Source of the DNA: CAYNVS01 sp964400725
GTDB lineage: Bacteria; Myxococcota_A; SURF-8; CAYNVS01
Length of the DNA stretch: 64,000 nucleotides
NCBI GenBank assembly: GCA_964400725.1
Contig: CAYNVS010000004.1
Coordinates: 1-64,000, forward strand
Direction of reading: 5' to 3'
In this document: positions 55,746 to 64,000 of the stretch, in pieces
How the letters are laid out: every line of letters starts with the position of its first letter
How positions within the stretch are numbered: the first letter of the stretch is position 1
Translations under genes and position numbers: made by a program
Notes under the pieces: model-generated
Seen by the model: the letters and a program-made list of their open reading frames with translations, nothing else
Told to the model about the DNA's origin: nothing
Databases searched by the model: none

Positions 55746-58004
55746 TTACTTCGAGGGAATGGTAATCGAGAACTGATCGGTTACGTAGTTCATCATGTTC
55801 ATGTTGCTCTCGTTGAACTCCATGAGTTTGTCGTAGGTGATGCCGCTCTTGGTGCCGATACCGCTGATAAGCAGGTCGGATTTGTCGGCCGGCAGAACGT
55901 CGCTTCCGATGTCCGCGGGGACGGTCGGGAAGGTGAATTCGCCGTTCTTCGCGAAGATAGCCCATTTGCCGTCGAGCATGATGCGGGCTAATTCGCCGTA
56001 GCCGGTTCCTTCGACTTTAATCTTGCGTTCCGCGGCGGTGTAGGTAACCGTCGGGAATCCGAGGAAGTTCGGCAGAGAGATCGCGTTGGCGGTTGTGTCC
56101 GGAGCGTTGTCCATCATGGTAAGGACGCCGCCGAAGAACATATCGCCTTTGCCTTCGCTGCTGATAAGGCCGTTTACGTCCAGAGCCGCCGAAACCAGCA
56201 CGTATTTGTAGCCGGTAACGCCGCTGTGCTGCGGAGCGTAGTTAAGGTAAACTTTGCCGGCGTCGCCGACTTTGCCGTCGAATTTGCCGTCCGCGTCTTC
56301 GTCAACCGCGAGAGTGAAGCCAAGGGGAACGATTCCCACTCCGGGAACGTCGGCGCCGAGAATGGCCACAACGCCGATGCCGTTGTTGTCGGCTTTGCCC
56401 GGGAACGAGGGCAGGCTGTTGAAGTTAATCAGAGCCTTTTTGTTCATGGCTACGTTGAGTTTCTGAGAATCGTTCAGGTTTTCAAACTTGCTGAAATCGC
56501 AGACCAAATCGTCGGTTTTGCCGTCGCCGTTGATGTCGGCGGTGTCCGCGACTTTCGGGAAATACTTAACGTCCAAGCCGGGCTTGAGGCCGTGATAGAA
56601 ATTGTCGAAGAAGGGCATAATCTGGCTGATGACTTTGCCGATTTTGATGTTCTTGATGTCGCCGCCGCTCATGGCGTCGGTTACGATGGAGATAAGGTCG
56701 TCAAGCGGGAGATAGCCGCCCAAGCTCCAGAGAATGCTGGGGCCGCCGGGGCCGGTCGCCTGATAGCCCTTGCGGACGTCGGAGCGGGAAATGAACAGCT
56801 CGATGCCGGACGGAAGGTTTACGTCTTCGTCAACCAGACCGGTGCCGATTTTGATGTGAGTCTTAACCATTTCGCCTAAGAGCGAAAGGAAGTCGATGTC
56901 GAGAAGGTTGCCGGCAACCTGCATCGAGGTGATGGCGAGGTGGACGTCTTTTTTCTCTTTAATCGCGTCGGGAATCGGGGCGAAATCGACGTTGCCTTTT
57001 ACGCCGCCGCACTGCGTCGTATCTTTTTTCGGCTCAAGGGAGACGAACAGATCGTTGCTGGCGGTTCCGTAAATGGATACGTAAGTGTAATCTTTCGCGA
57101 AGACGTGAACGTTGAACGGAGCGGTGGCGCCCGTGATGGTTACGGTGCCGTCGTCGCCGGTTACGCCCTCTTTGTCGTTGACCATTACTTTGGCGTCTTT
57201 TACGCCGGCGTTGGTCTTGATGTTGATTACGAGAACGCGAACGTCGCCCTCGGCTACCGCGCCGAAGTTCTTAACGTTCAAAGTGCCTTTTTTCTCGCTG
57301 CCGGTGAAGGTGGCGGTGATGTCGGCCGCGCCGTTGGCGTCCTGTCCGGTTACTACGCCGTTGGCGTCAACTTTAACGATGGTATCGTCGCTGCTGGCCC
57401 AGGTGAACTTCGCCGGGTCGCTCTCGACGACGGCGCCGTTTTTGTTGTAGGCGAACGCTTTAACGGTGATGGTCGAGCCTTTTTTGGTGAACGCGCCGGT
57501 CGCCGTCATGGAGACGTGATCGATGTCGCTGGCTACGAAGCCGGTAAGGCATTTGCCGCCGTCGCACATGAATCCCGCGGCGCAGTCGGCGTTCTTTACG
57601 CAGGCTTTTTTGTAGCAGATGAGGTCGGTCTTGTCGCAGGTGCAGTCGTACTTGCGGCCGTCGTCGGCGGCTCCGCAGGCGTCTTTGCAGCCGGCGTCGT
57701 TTTCGCAGTTGGACTCTTCGCACTTAAGAGTTTCTTTGTTGCAGACTTCAACCAGTTTGCCGGTCGAGTCTTTTTTGCCGACGCACTGGTCGGTGGTGGA
57801 GCAGTTAAGGTTGAATTCCTTGTCCGCTTCGATCGCTTCGGTCGTTTCGGTCGTTTCGGTTGTTTCCGTCGTTTCCGTCGTGTCAGTGTCGGTGTCGCCG
57901 GGGTTGTTGTTGTCGTCGCCGCTGCTTCCGCAGCCGACGCCCGCCATCAGCGCAATGAACGCCGCCGAGACGAGCAGGATTAAGAACAGACTCTGTTTCT
58001 TCAT
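55746..58004 (-). CDS. Large lipoprotein with TET repeats, a Cys-rich region and Big_2-type domains
   Basis: A 752-residue exported protein. The signal peptide ends near MAGVGC (Cys25), followed by GSSGDD. Residues about 37-57 are a TETTET-type tether. Residues about 66-155 are Cys-rich (CSTTDQC, CENDAGCKDACG, CVKNADCAAGFMCDGGKC), like the disulfide modules of myxobacterial surface proteins. A bacterial Ig-like Big_2 domain follows (about 162-245: FTWASSDDTIVKVDANGVVT), then a carboxypeptidase-regulatory-like domain (about 250-315: NAGVKDAKVMVNDKEG). The last 430 residues have no recognised fold but include calcium-loop-like DINGDGKTDD and DEDADGKFDG. GGAGGATT precedes the ATG. A surface-attached binding or structural role is inferred. 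Confidence 0.78.
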   Translation of the reverse strand: MKKQSLFLILLVSAAFIALMAGVGCGSSGDDNNNPGDTDTDTTETTETTETTETTEAIEADKEFNLNCSTTDQCVGKKDSTGKLVEVCNKETLKCEESNCENDAGCKDACGAADDGRKYDCTCDKTDLICYKKACVKNADCAAGFMCDGGKCLTGFVASDIDHVSMTATGAFTKKGSTITVKAFAYNKNGAVVESDPAKFTWASSDDTIVKVDANGVVTGQDANGAADITATFTGSEKKGTLNVKNFGAVAEGDVRVLVINIKTNAGVKDAKVMVNDKEGVTGDDGTVTITGATAPFNVHVFAKDYTYVSIYGTASNDLFVSLEPKKDTTQCGGVKGNVDFAPIPDAIKEKKDVHLAITSMQVAGNLLDIDFLSLLGEMVKTHIKIGTGLVDEDVNLPSGIELFISRSDVRKGYQATGPGGPSILWSLGGYLPLDDLISIVTDAMSGGDIKNIKIGKVISQIMPFFDNFYHGLKPGLDVKYFPKVADTADINGDGKTDDLVCDFSKFENLNDSQKLNVAMNKKALINFNSLPSFPGKADNNGIGVVAILGADVPGVGIVPLGFTLAVDEDADGKFDGKVGDAGKVYLNYAPQHSGVTGYKYVLVSAALDVNGLISSEGKGDMFFGGVLTMMDNAPDTTANAISLPNFLGFPTVTYTAAERKIKVEGTGYGELARIMLDGKWAIFAKNGEFTFPTVPADIGSDVLPADKSDLLISGIGTKSGITYDKLMEFNESNMNMMNYVTDQFSITIPSK
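57826..57895 (-). repeat. 9-bp tandem repeats encoding the TET tether
   Basis: Near-identical 9-bp units (GAAACGACC/GAAACAACC class on the minus strand) repeated about five times. Their number could change by slippage without breaking the frame. Confidence 0.7.
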
Positions 58005-58082
58005 TAGCAATCCTCCTTTTTTAAAAGTACAAAGAAAATAACAAAATTTACCTTCTCATGTCGATATTCCAACATTTGTAGA

Positions 58083-58110
58083 TATTTATACAATCCTAAA
58101 AATTTGTCAA
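58083..58110 (-). promoter_or_regulatory. Promoter of the Big_2-type lipoprotein gene
   Basis: On the minus strand TTGACA (58110-58105), 16 bp, TAAATA (58088-58083), about 75 nt before the ATG. Confidence 0.5.
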
Positions 58111-58224
58111 GGTATAATAGCTTTTTAAATTGTTAAAATCGGGAAAATACCGCGCGAAATTCGCATGAATAAGCGGATTTCATAAAAAAACTGCCGCAAA
58201 AAAAAATATTCGGCTTGATGATTA

Positions 58225-59280
58225 TTAAATGTTGAACCGAAAATGCACTATATCGCCGTCTTGAACGACGTATTCTTTTCCTTCGAGCCGCATTTTTCCG
58301 GCCTTCTGACAGGCGGCCTCGCTGCCAAGCTCCATTACGTCGGCGTAATGCGTTACTTCGGCGCGAATAAACCCTCTGGCTATATCGGTGTGAACCTTTG
58401 CCGCCGCCTCAACCGCGGTCGCGTCGCGCCGCACCGTCCACGCGCGGCATTCGTCCTCGCCGGTAGTAAAGAAAACAATCAGGTTCAACGCGTCGAAGAC
58501 GCCTTTAATAAGTTTGTTTACAGCGGGTTCCGTAATGCCCAAATCTTTCATAAACTCGGCGCGCTCTTCCGGCGAAAGGTCGTTGAGCTCCATTTCGGTT
58601 TTGGCCGACACGCGCAAAAGAGGCAGCCCCCGCGCCGCCGCGGCTTTGCCGCATTCCGGAAAGGCGTCTTTGCCTATGTCGTCCTCGCCGTGATTGAGCG
58701 CGATTACCAGCGGTTTTACGCTTAAAAAATTAAAACCGGAAAGACGCGCAAGCTCTTCGGGTTTCAGCTCCATAGAGTTGAGAGGCTTGTCGTTTTCCAA
58801 ATGCGTCTTCAGACGAAGCAGCAAAGCCTCTTCTTCCTTTCCCTTCGCGCCTTCCTTTGCGACGCGCTCAAGCCTCTTTTCTATCGGCATTAGGTCGTTC
58901 AGCATCATCTCGCTGATGATATTTTCAAGCTCCTTGGCGGGGTTGGCCGCCGAGGACGCCAGCGGAGTCTCGAAGCCGCGCAGAACGACGACCAGCGCGT
59001 CGGCAACGCGGATGTCCGCTACGGTCTGCGGATCGAAGCCCTGCGTAGAGTCGCCCATCTTGTGGCCTACGAAGTCGATGAAGCCGATTTCCGCGTAGGT
59101 GAGCTTTTTCGGGTTGTGCATTGCGGCCAGCTTGTCCAGCCGCGGGTCGGGCACTTTAATTTGTCCGAGGTTCTTGTTCCCTTTGCTGGAAAATCCGCCC
59201 GTTTCCGCGTGAAGACCCGTAAGGGCGTTGAAGAGCGACGTTTTGCCGCTTGCGCTGTAACCGATGATTCCGACTTTCAT
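58225..59280 (-). CDS. YchF-like (Obg-superfamily) P-loop nucleotidase
   Basis: A 351-residue protein with the YchF layout: G domain, coiled-coil insert (about 125-185) and a C-terminal TGS domain (about 265-351, ending YVVQDGDIVHFRFNI). The P-loop is GYSASGKTS (residues 7-15) in place of the GLPNVGKST of true YchF, and the base-recognition motif reads ALNHGEDD, not NKxD. Canonical YchF (NxxE) hydrolyses ATP and binds ribosomes. The changed P-loop marks this as a divergent paralogue. It sits 28 nt after glmU on the same strand. Function is inferred as ribosome- or stress-linked. Confidence 0.8.
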   Translation of the reverse strand: MKVGIIGYSASGKTSLFNALTGLHAETGGFSSKGNKNLGQIKVPDPRLDKLAAMHNPKKLTYAEIGFIDFVGHKMGDSTQGFDPQTVADIRVADALVVVLRGFETPLASSAANPAKELENIISEMMLNDLMPIEKRLERVAKEGAKGKEEEALLLRLKTHLENDKPLNSMELKPEELARLSGFNFLSVKPLVIALNHGEDDIGKDAFPECGKAAAARGLPLLRVSAKTEMELNDLSPEERAEFMKDLGITEPAVNKLIKGVFDALNLIVFFTTGEDECRAWTVRRDATAVEAAAKVHTDIARGFIRAEVTHYADVMELGSEAACQKAGKMRLEGKEYVVQDGDIVHFRFNI

Positions 59281-59308
59281 TTATAGCCTCGCGAATTTTC
59301 GCAATAAA

Positions 59309-60748
59309 TTATTTTTTGCCGGCTTTTTTCAACCGGGGAAGTTTATGCTTTTCGAAGTAACCTTCGCGCGTTTCCTGCGGCGTCCGCGATAGAGCGAGCG
59401 CTCCTTCGGGGACGTCTTTGCAAACCGTCGTTCCCGCCGCGATGGTCGCGTTTTTGCCCACGCGCACGGGCGCTACGAACTGCGTGTCGCTGCCGACGAA
59501 GACGCCTTCTTCTATAATAGTTTTATACTTGCCGATTCCGTCGTAGTTGCAGGTAATGGTTCCCGCGCCGACGTTCACGTTCGGTCCGATTTCGGCGTCG
59601 CCCAAATAAGTAAGGTGGTTTGCCTTGCTTCCTTCGCCCAGCGTCGTCTTCTTCATTTCAACGAAGTTTCCGACCTTGGATTTTTTCAGCATTACGCTCG
59701 CGGGACGCAGATGCGCGAACGGCCCAACCTGAGCTTTTTCGCCCACGTCCGACTCTTCTATTACGCAGTAAGGCTTAATCAGCGCGTCCGCGCCGATTTT
59801 CGACGCTTCGATGTACGCGCCGGTTTGAATGACCGCGCCGCTTTTAATTTCGCAGCGCCCGCGTATTTCGACGTTTGGGTAAATCGTAACGTCCCGTTCT
59901 ATCGCCGCGTCTGGGTCGATGTACGCCGTTGCGGGGTCGATAAGCGTTGCGCCGTTCTTCATGTATTCCTTATTAATGCGCATTCTCATTATGAAGTCGG
60001 CGTCCGACAGTTCCGAGCGGTCGTTGACGCCGAGTATTTCTCTTGGGTCGGCGGAAATATAAGCCGCAACGCATCGTCCGGCTTTGCGGGCGATTTCGAC
60101 CATATCGGTCAAATAAAACTCTTTTTGCGCGTTGGAATTTTCAATTTTATTTACGACTTCCCGCAAAAACGGCGTTTTTACCAAATAAATTCCGCTGTTT
60201 ATCTCGGCAATGTTTTTTATCGGACCTTTCGCGTCCTTATCCTCTATAATGGCGGCAATCTGTTCGCCGTCGTCTTCGGCCTCGCGCAGAACTCTTCCGT
60301 AACCGGAAGGGTCGCTTACAATCGCGGTCAGCATTACAATCTCCGGCTCTTTTTTTCGCGCAAGTTCCAGCGTCGCCTTGATTGTCGCCTCGGTCAGAAG
60401 CGGCGCGTCTCCTACCATTATTAGCGTATAGCCTTCGTTGAAGCCGGGAATTGCCTCAAGCCCGGCCCTTACCGCGTCCGCGGTGCCTAGCTGTTTTTCC
60501 TGATAGGCTATCGTTATTCTTTTTGCTTTTTCGCCGAAATTTTCAACGACGCTTTTTTCGACGAGTTCTTTGCCATGCCCCAAAACCAGCGCAATCGGAC
60601 CGTCAACGACGGACATTGCGAGCTTTGTTCCCCAATAGAATAAGGGCTTTCCCGCGGCTTTGTGCAGCACCTTTGGGAATTGCGAATTCATCCTCTTGCC
60701 TAATCCGGCGGCGAGAATTATCGCGGCGAACCGGTTTTTATTTTTCAT
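59309..60748 (-). CDS. glmU: Bifunctional GlcN-1-P acetyltransferase / GlcNAc-1-P uridyltransferase
   Basis: A 479-residue enzyme making UDP-GlcNAc for peptidoglycan and LPS. The N-terminal pyrophosphorylase begins with AAIILAAGLGKRMNSQFPKV (GxGxxM...PK). The C-terminal left-handed beta-helix has hexapeptide repeats and HLTYLGDAEIGPNVNVGAGT plus CNYDG, the acetyltransferase active-site region (His near 372). The ATG at 60748 was preferred to a GTG two codons earlier because of its GAGG site. Both activities should be intact. Confidence 0.95.
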   Translation of the reverse strand: MKNKNRFAAIILAAGLGKRMNSQFPKVLHKAAGKPLFYWGTKLAMSVVDGPIALVLGHGKELVEKSVVENFGEKAKRITIAYQEKQLGTADAVRAGLEAIPGFNEGYTLIMVGDAPLLTEATIKATLELARKKEPEIVMLTAIVSDPSGYGRVLREAEDDGEQIAAIIEDKDAKGPIKNIAEINSGIYLVKTPFLREVVNKIENSNAQKEFYLTDMVEIARKAGRCVAAYISADPREILGVNDRSELSDADFIMRMRINKEYMKNGATLIDPATAYIDPDAAIERDVTIYPNVEIRGRCEIKSGAVIQTGAYIEASKIGADALIKPYCVIEESDVGEKAQVGPFAHLRPASVMLKKSKVGNFVEMKKTTLGEGSKANHLTYLGDAEIGPNVNVGAGTITCNYDGIGKYKTIIEEGVFVGSDTQFVAPVRVGKNATIAAGTTVCKDVPEGALALSRTPQETREGYFEKHKLPRLKKAGKK

Positions 60749-60860
60749 TTTCACACCTCGTAAACGGCCGTTTTCGGCGCTTATGACTTTTCGGCGCGTA
60801 AAATAACAGCGCGCGATGGAAAAATCAAACCCAATCGCGTTTGCCCGCGGGCGAAGGGCG

Positions 60861-63800
60861 TTATTTTATCAGCGTCGCAAGCGGCTTAAGGTCGAGCCTT
60901 ATCTCTTCGGCGTTCTGGTAGCGCGAATCCCGCTCCTTCTCTATGCACTTCAATATAACCCTGTCGAGCTGTTCGGGTATCGACGGGTTGAAGCTGGAAG
61001 GTTTGGGCGGCTGCGTGTGAAGGTGGTGGTACATTATTTCGCCGGTCGTGAACGGCGGCGCGCCGCACACCATCTCGAACATTGTAATGCCGAAAGAATA
61101 AATGTCGGCTCTGTTGTCTATCGCCTCGCCTCTTATTTGTTCCGGCGACATATACAGCGGAGTTCCTCTCGCAACGGTCTTGTCCTGCATCGCGTCGTCG
61201 ATGATTTTCGCGAGCCCGAAGTCCATTATCTTTACCTCGCCCTGCGCCGAAATCATTATGTTCGACGGCTTGATGTCGCGGTGGACGACCCTGCGCTCGT
61301 GCGCGTACTGCAGACCCGACGCTATTTTGGACGAGATGATAATCGTGTTTTTAAGGGAAAGTCGCCCTTTTTCGGTTATGAAATCCGACAGGTTCATTCC
61401 CTCGATGAATTCCATTACGATGTAGTAGTTCCCTTCCTCCTGCCCGATGTCGTACACGCCGACGATGTTTGCGTGATTCAGCGCGGCAAGGCTTTTCGCC
61501 TCGGTTAAGAAATATTGAACCGCGGCCGGATGGTTTTTCAGGCTTGACGACAGCGTTTTAAACGCGACGATTCTTTCCAGCAGCGTGTCTTTCGCTTTAA
61601 ACACTACGCCCATCGCGCCGCGTCCCAGCTCTTCTATCACCTGATAACGCCCGCTTGAACCCAGCAGCGAGCCGCCTCCCAAAGGAGCGCCGTCCGCGTC
61701 GAAAAATCCCGATTTGTTCGGCAAAGATTCGGAGATTTGCGTTTTCAGGGTTTTGAGCCTGTCGGAAACGTCGGAATAGTTGTAATGCGCTTTTTGAATT
61801 TTCTCGAACAGCTTTAGCGAGGAAGTAAGCGCGCCGCAATCCTGCGCCGCGATCGCCAAATCGTACGCCTCTTTTATGAACTTCGGTTGAACGTCGATTT
61901 CGTCGGCGCAGCGCTCGAATGTAGAGAATAGCATGTCCTCGTCTTTTTTCTCGCGGAAAATTTCGACCAAAAGCTGAACTCCCTTTACGTAGTCTTGACT
62001 TGTGGACGGTATTTGCTGAGCGACTTGAACCGCCTTGTCGTACATCTCGTATTTTACGTAGCCTTCGGCGGCTTTTAAGAATTCGCCGGCCTTTTCGAGC
62101 ATTTTGAAAACCTGCACGTTGGCGCCGAGGTCGCGGTACAAATCTGCCGCTTTAATGAAATGCCCTTCCAAGTCGTAGCATTCGGCGGCGCGCTCTTTTT
62201 CGCCGGAGGCAAGATAGCAGTCGGCGGCTTTGATATAAAGCCTCGCTTTAAAGTACGCGTCGGCGGCGTCCTTGTAAGAGCCTTTTTCTTCCATGATTTT
62301 GCCGACTTTGTCCCACGAATTCGCCTTTTGGAAATAAAATACGGCTTTTTCGACGTTCCCCTGCTCCGAGTAAAATTCGCCGCGCAGCTTGTTCGCCTCG
62401 TCGTGCATGCGCAGCCGCTCCATGGCGTCGGCCTGAAGCAGTATCTCGCCGGCGTATTTGAACATTTCGACCGCCTCGCGGTAGTTGCCGTTGTCCATGT
62501 AGGAAAGGCCGTAAATTTTATACGTCAGCGGTTGATTGCCCGTCATCTGGCAGGCCGCTATGGCGCTGTCGTACTCGCCGGCGCGAAGGAAACACTCGGC
62601 CGCTTCGTCGAATTTGCGCGCCTGCATCAAACGCTGGGCGTCTTTTATGTACGTATCCTTTTTGGGGTCGTCTGAACGGTATTTGTGCTCTTCTTCAATA
62701 GCTGGGGGTTTCGCCGCGTTAATGTCGGCGAAGAGGTCGTTCAGCGCGTCCTCGTTCAGCGGCCCAGCGCCTTTGGGCGGCGAGGCGTTCATGGACGAAA
62801 CTTTAAACGCGCTTTCGCCTAATTGGCTGTCGCTGAAATCGAAGTCTATCTTGGCTCCGCCGACGATGTGTTTGTCGTTCTGCGGTTGCTTGGATTTCAC
62901 GTTGATTTCGGTGTCCGCCTTTTCAAACATTTCGGTGTCGGAAGGTTTCGCGATTAAATCCTCCGGTTTGAACTTCGCCGACGAACCGTCGGATGAAATG
63001 ATTGTATGCGCCTTGGCTCCGTCGGCGAGAATATCGTCGATGTTCGTCTGCGATTTTTTGGGAATCGAGAAAACTCCGGTTTGGGAAGAATGCAGAACAA
63101 GGTCTATCAGAAGAGGCGTTCCGTCTTTGATTTCGACGTATTCCTCCGCGCCCATTCCTTGGTAGTAGGCTTTCAATACGTGCTGGCCTTTTTCCAAATA
63201 AAAGGTCGTCTCTTCGCCTTCCTTGGTAACTTTCTTCTCGGCTTCTTTGTCGTCAACGACAACCGTGGCGCCGAAAATCAGCTGGTCGCGGGATTTTACG
63301 CGCACCTCGACGAAGGCTTCGTTGACCTGAAGGTTAATTTCCACGTCTTCGGTTTTATTGCGCGAAACCTTTATTTTGCGCTCTATTTCATACGTTCCTA
63401 TCGGCTGGCCGTTGTCGATGTTTACCATGATTCCGGTTAAATAAAGGTAATAGCTGCCGGTGGGAACCTTCGTAAACTCCGCCTTGTTCTGCGAAACGAT
63501 TTTTACGAGCGGATTCCAAGAGGCGAATATTTTTTGGACGATTTCCGCGGTGTCGATGTGCTGCGAGCCGTCGAACTTTTTAACCATCGCTTTCGTCGTG
63601 TCGAACGCCTGCGAGAGCTTCCATTTGCTCATTTTAACGCCGAAATACCCCTGCTCGAAGCGGGTGTCGTATATTACGCGCACCTGAACCCGGCCAAAAC
63701 CGATTGCGAAAATAAGCAAAATGAAAAATCCGCCCAAGGCCGCGATAATCAGCGGAATCATGATGATTTGAACGTTGAGGCGCTCCAGTTTATCGAGGTT

Positions 63801-64000
63801 TTCGTTTATTTCAATTTTGAGCGTAACAAGCCCGTCGTCCCCTTTTTTAAACACGTATATCATAACTTCGAAGTTCGTCGCGCCGGAGTTTCCGACGCCG
63901 CCGGAGGACATTGCGAAAGCGGCGACCGCGTCGACTTTCAATGATTTTGCCAGCCCTGAAAACGATTGGTAGGCCGCCTCGTCGTATTTCGTTTTATACG
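60861..64000 (-). CDS. Transmembrane Ser/Thr protein kinase with a TPR region (5' end outside the window)
   Basis: The last 1045 residues of a kinase whose start lies beyond the right edge; the frame is open to base 64000. Order: an extracytoplasmic part (visible 1-75), one membrane helix (about 78-102, IIMIPLIIAALGGFFILLIF), a beta-rich part with PEGA-like segments (GSYYLYLTGIMVNIDNGQPI, LEKGQHVLKAYYQGMG), a disordered stretch, about ten TPR-like hairpins (about 435-720, YREAVEMFKYAGEILLQADA), and a C-terminal kinase domain. The domain has P-loop ELGRGAMGVVFKA, the Lys of VAFKT, VVHRDIKPSNIM, DFGLA and GTPLYMSPEQ, so it should be active. Having the kinase at the C-terminus, after the membrane helix and TPRs, reverses the PknB order. 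The input signal is unknown. Confidence 0.88.
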   Translation of the reverse strand, partial: YKTKYDEAAYQSFSGLAKSLKVDAVAAFAMSSGGVGNSGATNFEVMIYVFKKGDDGLVTLKIEINENLDKLERLNVQIIMIPLIIAALGGFFILLIFAIGFGRVQVRVIYDTRFEQGYFGVKMSKWKLSQAFDTTKAMVKKFDGSQHIDTAEIVQKIFASWNPLVKIVSQNKAEFTKVPTGSYYLYLTGIMVNIDNGQPIGTYEIERKIKVSRNKTEDVEINLQVNEAFVEVRVKSRDQLIFGATVVVDDKEAEKKVTKEGEETTFYLEKGQHVLKAYYQGMGAEEYVEIKDGTPLLIDLVLHSSQTGVFSIPKKSQTNIDDILADGAKAHTIISSDGSSAKFKPEDLIAKPSDTEMFEKADTEINVKSKQPQNDKHIVGGAKIDFDFSDSQLGESAFKVSSMNASPPKGAGPLNEDALNDLFADINAAKPPAIEEEHKYRSDDPKKDTYIKDAQRLMQARKFDEAAECFLRAGEYDSAIAACQMTGNQPLTYKIYGLSYMDNGNYREAVEMFKYAGEILLQADAMERLRMHDEANKLRGEFYSEQGNVEKAVFYFQKANSWDKVGKIMEEKGSYKDAADAYFKARLYIKAADCYLASGEKERAAECYDLEGHFIKAADLYRDLGANVQVFKMLEKAGEFLKAAEGYVKYEMYDKAVQVAQQIPSTSQDYVKGVQLLVEIFREKKDEDMLFSTFERCADEIDVQPKFIKEAYDLAIAAQDCGALTSSLKLFEKIQKAHYNYSDVSDRLKTLKTQISESLPNKSGFFDADGAPLGGGSLLGSSGRYQVIEELGRGAMGVVFKAKDTLLERIVAFKTLSSSLKNHPAAVQYFLTEAKSLAALNHANIVGVYDIGQEEGNYYIVMEFIEGMNLSDFITEKGRLSLKNTIIISSKIASGLQYAHERRVVHRDIKPSNIMISAQGEVKIMDFGLAKIIDDAMQDKTVARGTPLYMSPEQIRGEAIDNRADIYSFGITMFEMVCGAPPFTTGEIMYHHLHTQPPKPSSFNPSIPEQLDRVILKCIEKERDSRYQNAEEIRLDLKPLATLIK

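Noticed and set aside
1..64000. CRISPR arrays, IS elements, prophage, tRNA or rRNA genes
   Set aside because: No evenly spaced direct repeats with unique spacers, no transposase or integrase frames, and no cloverleaf or rRNA-like segments were seen.

Overview
The window looks like a chromosomal segment of an anaerobic, Gram-negative (diderm) bacterium of deltaproteobacterial or myxobacterial type. This is an inference from gene content. Anaerobic energy metabolism is suggested by a pyruvate:ferredoxin oxidoreductase made as two chains, a phosphofructokinase with pyrophosphate-type active-site motifs, a class I aldolase and a proton-pumping transhydrogenase. An outer membrane is suggested by several beta-barrel-like proteins and at least six lipoproteins. 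A roadblock/LC7 protein, a Ser/Thr kinase with TPRs, Cys-paired Sel1 repeats, an acidic-tether lipoprotein and an NtrC-type regulator fit the delta/myxo group. Genes are dense, there are no IS elements, phage genes, CRISPR arrays, tRNAs or rRNAs, and most operons end in clear hairpin terminators.

Layout. 0-11.4 kb is mostly + strand: the end of dnaN, trmL-trpS, an AI-2E-type permease, the two-gene PFOR, a phasin-like protein paired with an orphan ParA ATPase, a lipoprotein, a YqeY-like protein and a rhomboid protease. 11.4-31.8 kb is all - strand: a sugar/cyclitol dehydrogenase and aminotransferase, an MFS permease with a very large insertion, a beta-barrel protein, efp, an M24 peptidase, roadblock and mini-TPR proteins, glycolytic fba and pfp, then about 7 kb of exported proteins, fxsA and rpmB. 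A solitary 3.5 kb + strand gene (32.1-35.5 kb) encodes a thioredoxin domain fused to four copies of a Sel1 module.

35.7-44.7 kb holds the pnt transhydrogenase operon, a HEAT-like protein, an NtrC-type two-component system and a divergent OPT transporter. Sequences resembling sigma-54 promoters (GG and GC spaced by 12) lie on both sides of the two-component system, in front of the pnt cluster and in front of the OPT gene, so these may be its targets. At 44.8 kb a Cys-rich lipoprotein gene is preceded by a TTGACA/TACAAT promoter whose 18-bp spacer is almost pure G (11 G, T, 5 G), the layout of a phase-variable promoter.

45.5-51.3 kb is a nine-gene arsenic locus (arsR; ACR3, arsM, arsC, arsP, thioredoxin-like, DGC zinc-binding, arsF-like, arsG-like) with genes for arsenate reduction, methylation and export of inorganic and organic arsenicals. 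Then come a GH31 glycosidase lipoprotein, a DUF3795 protein, a small module of two unknown proteins divergent from an XRE regulator with shared operator-like repeats, a large Big_2-type lipoprotein, a YchF-like GTPase, glmU, and the C-terminal part of a transmembrane Ser/Thr kinase running off the right edge.

The best candidates for something undescribed are the poly-G promoter, the ParA/phasin-like pair with repeated CGCGC motifs, the XRE-linked two-gene module, and the proposed sigma-54 circuit linking peptide uptake to transhydrogenase.
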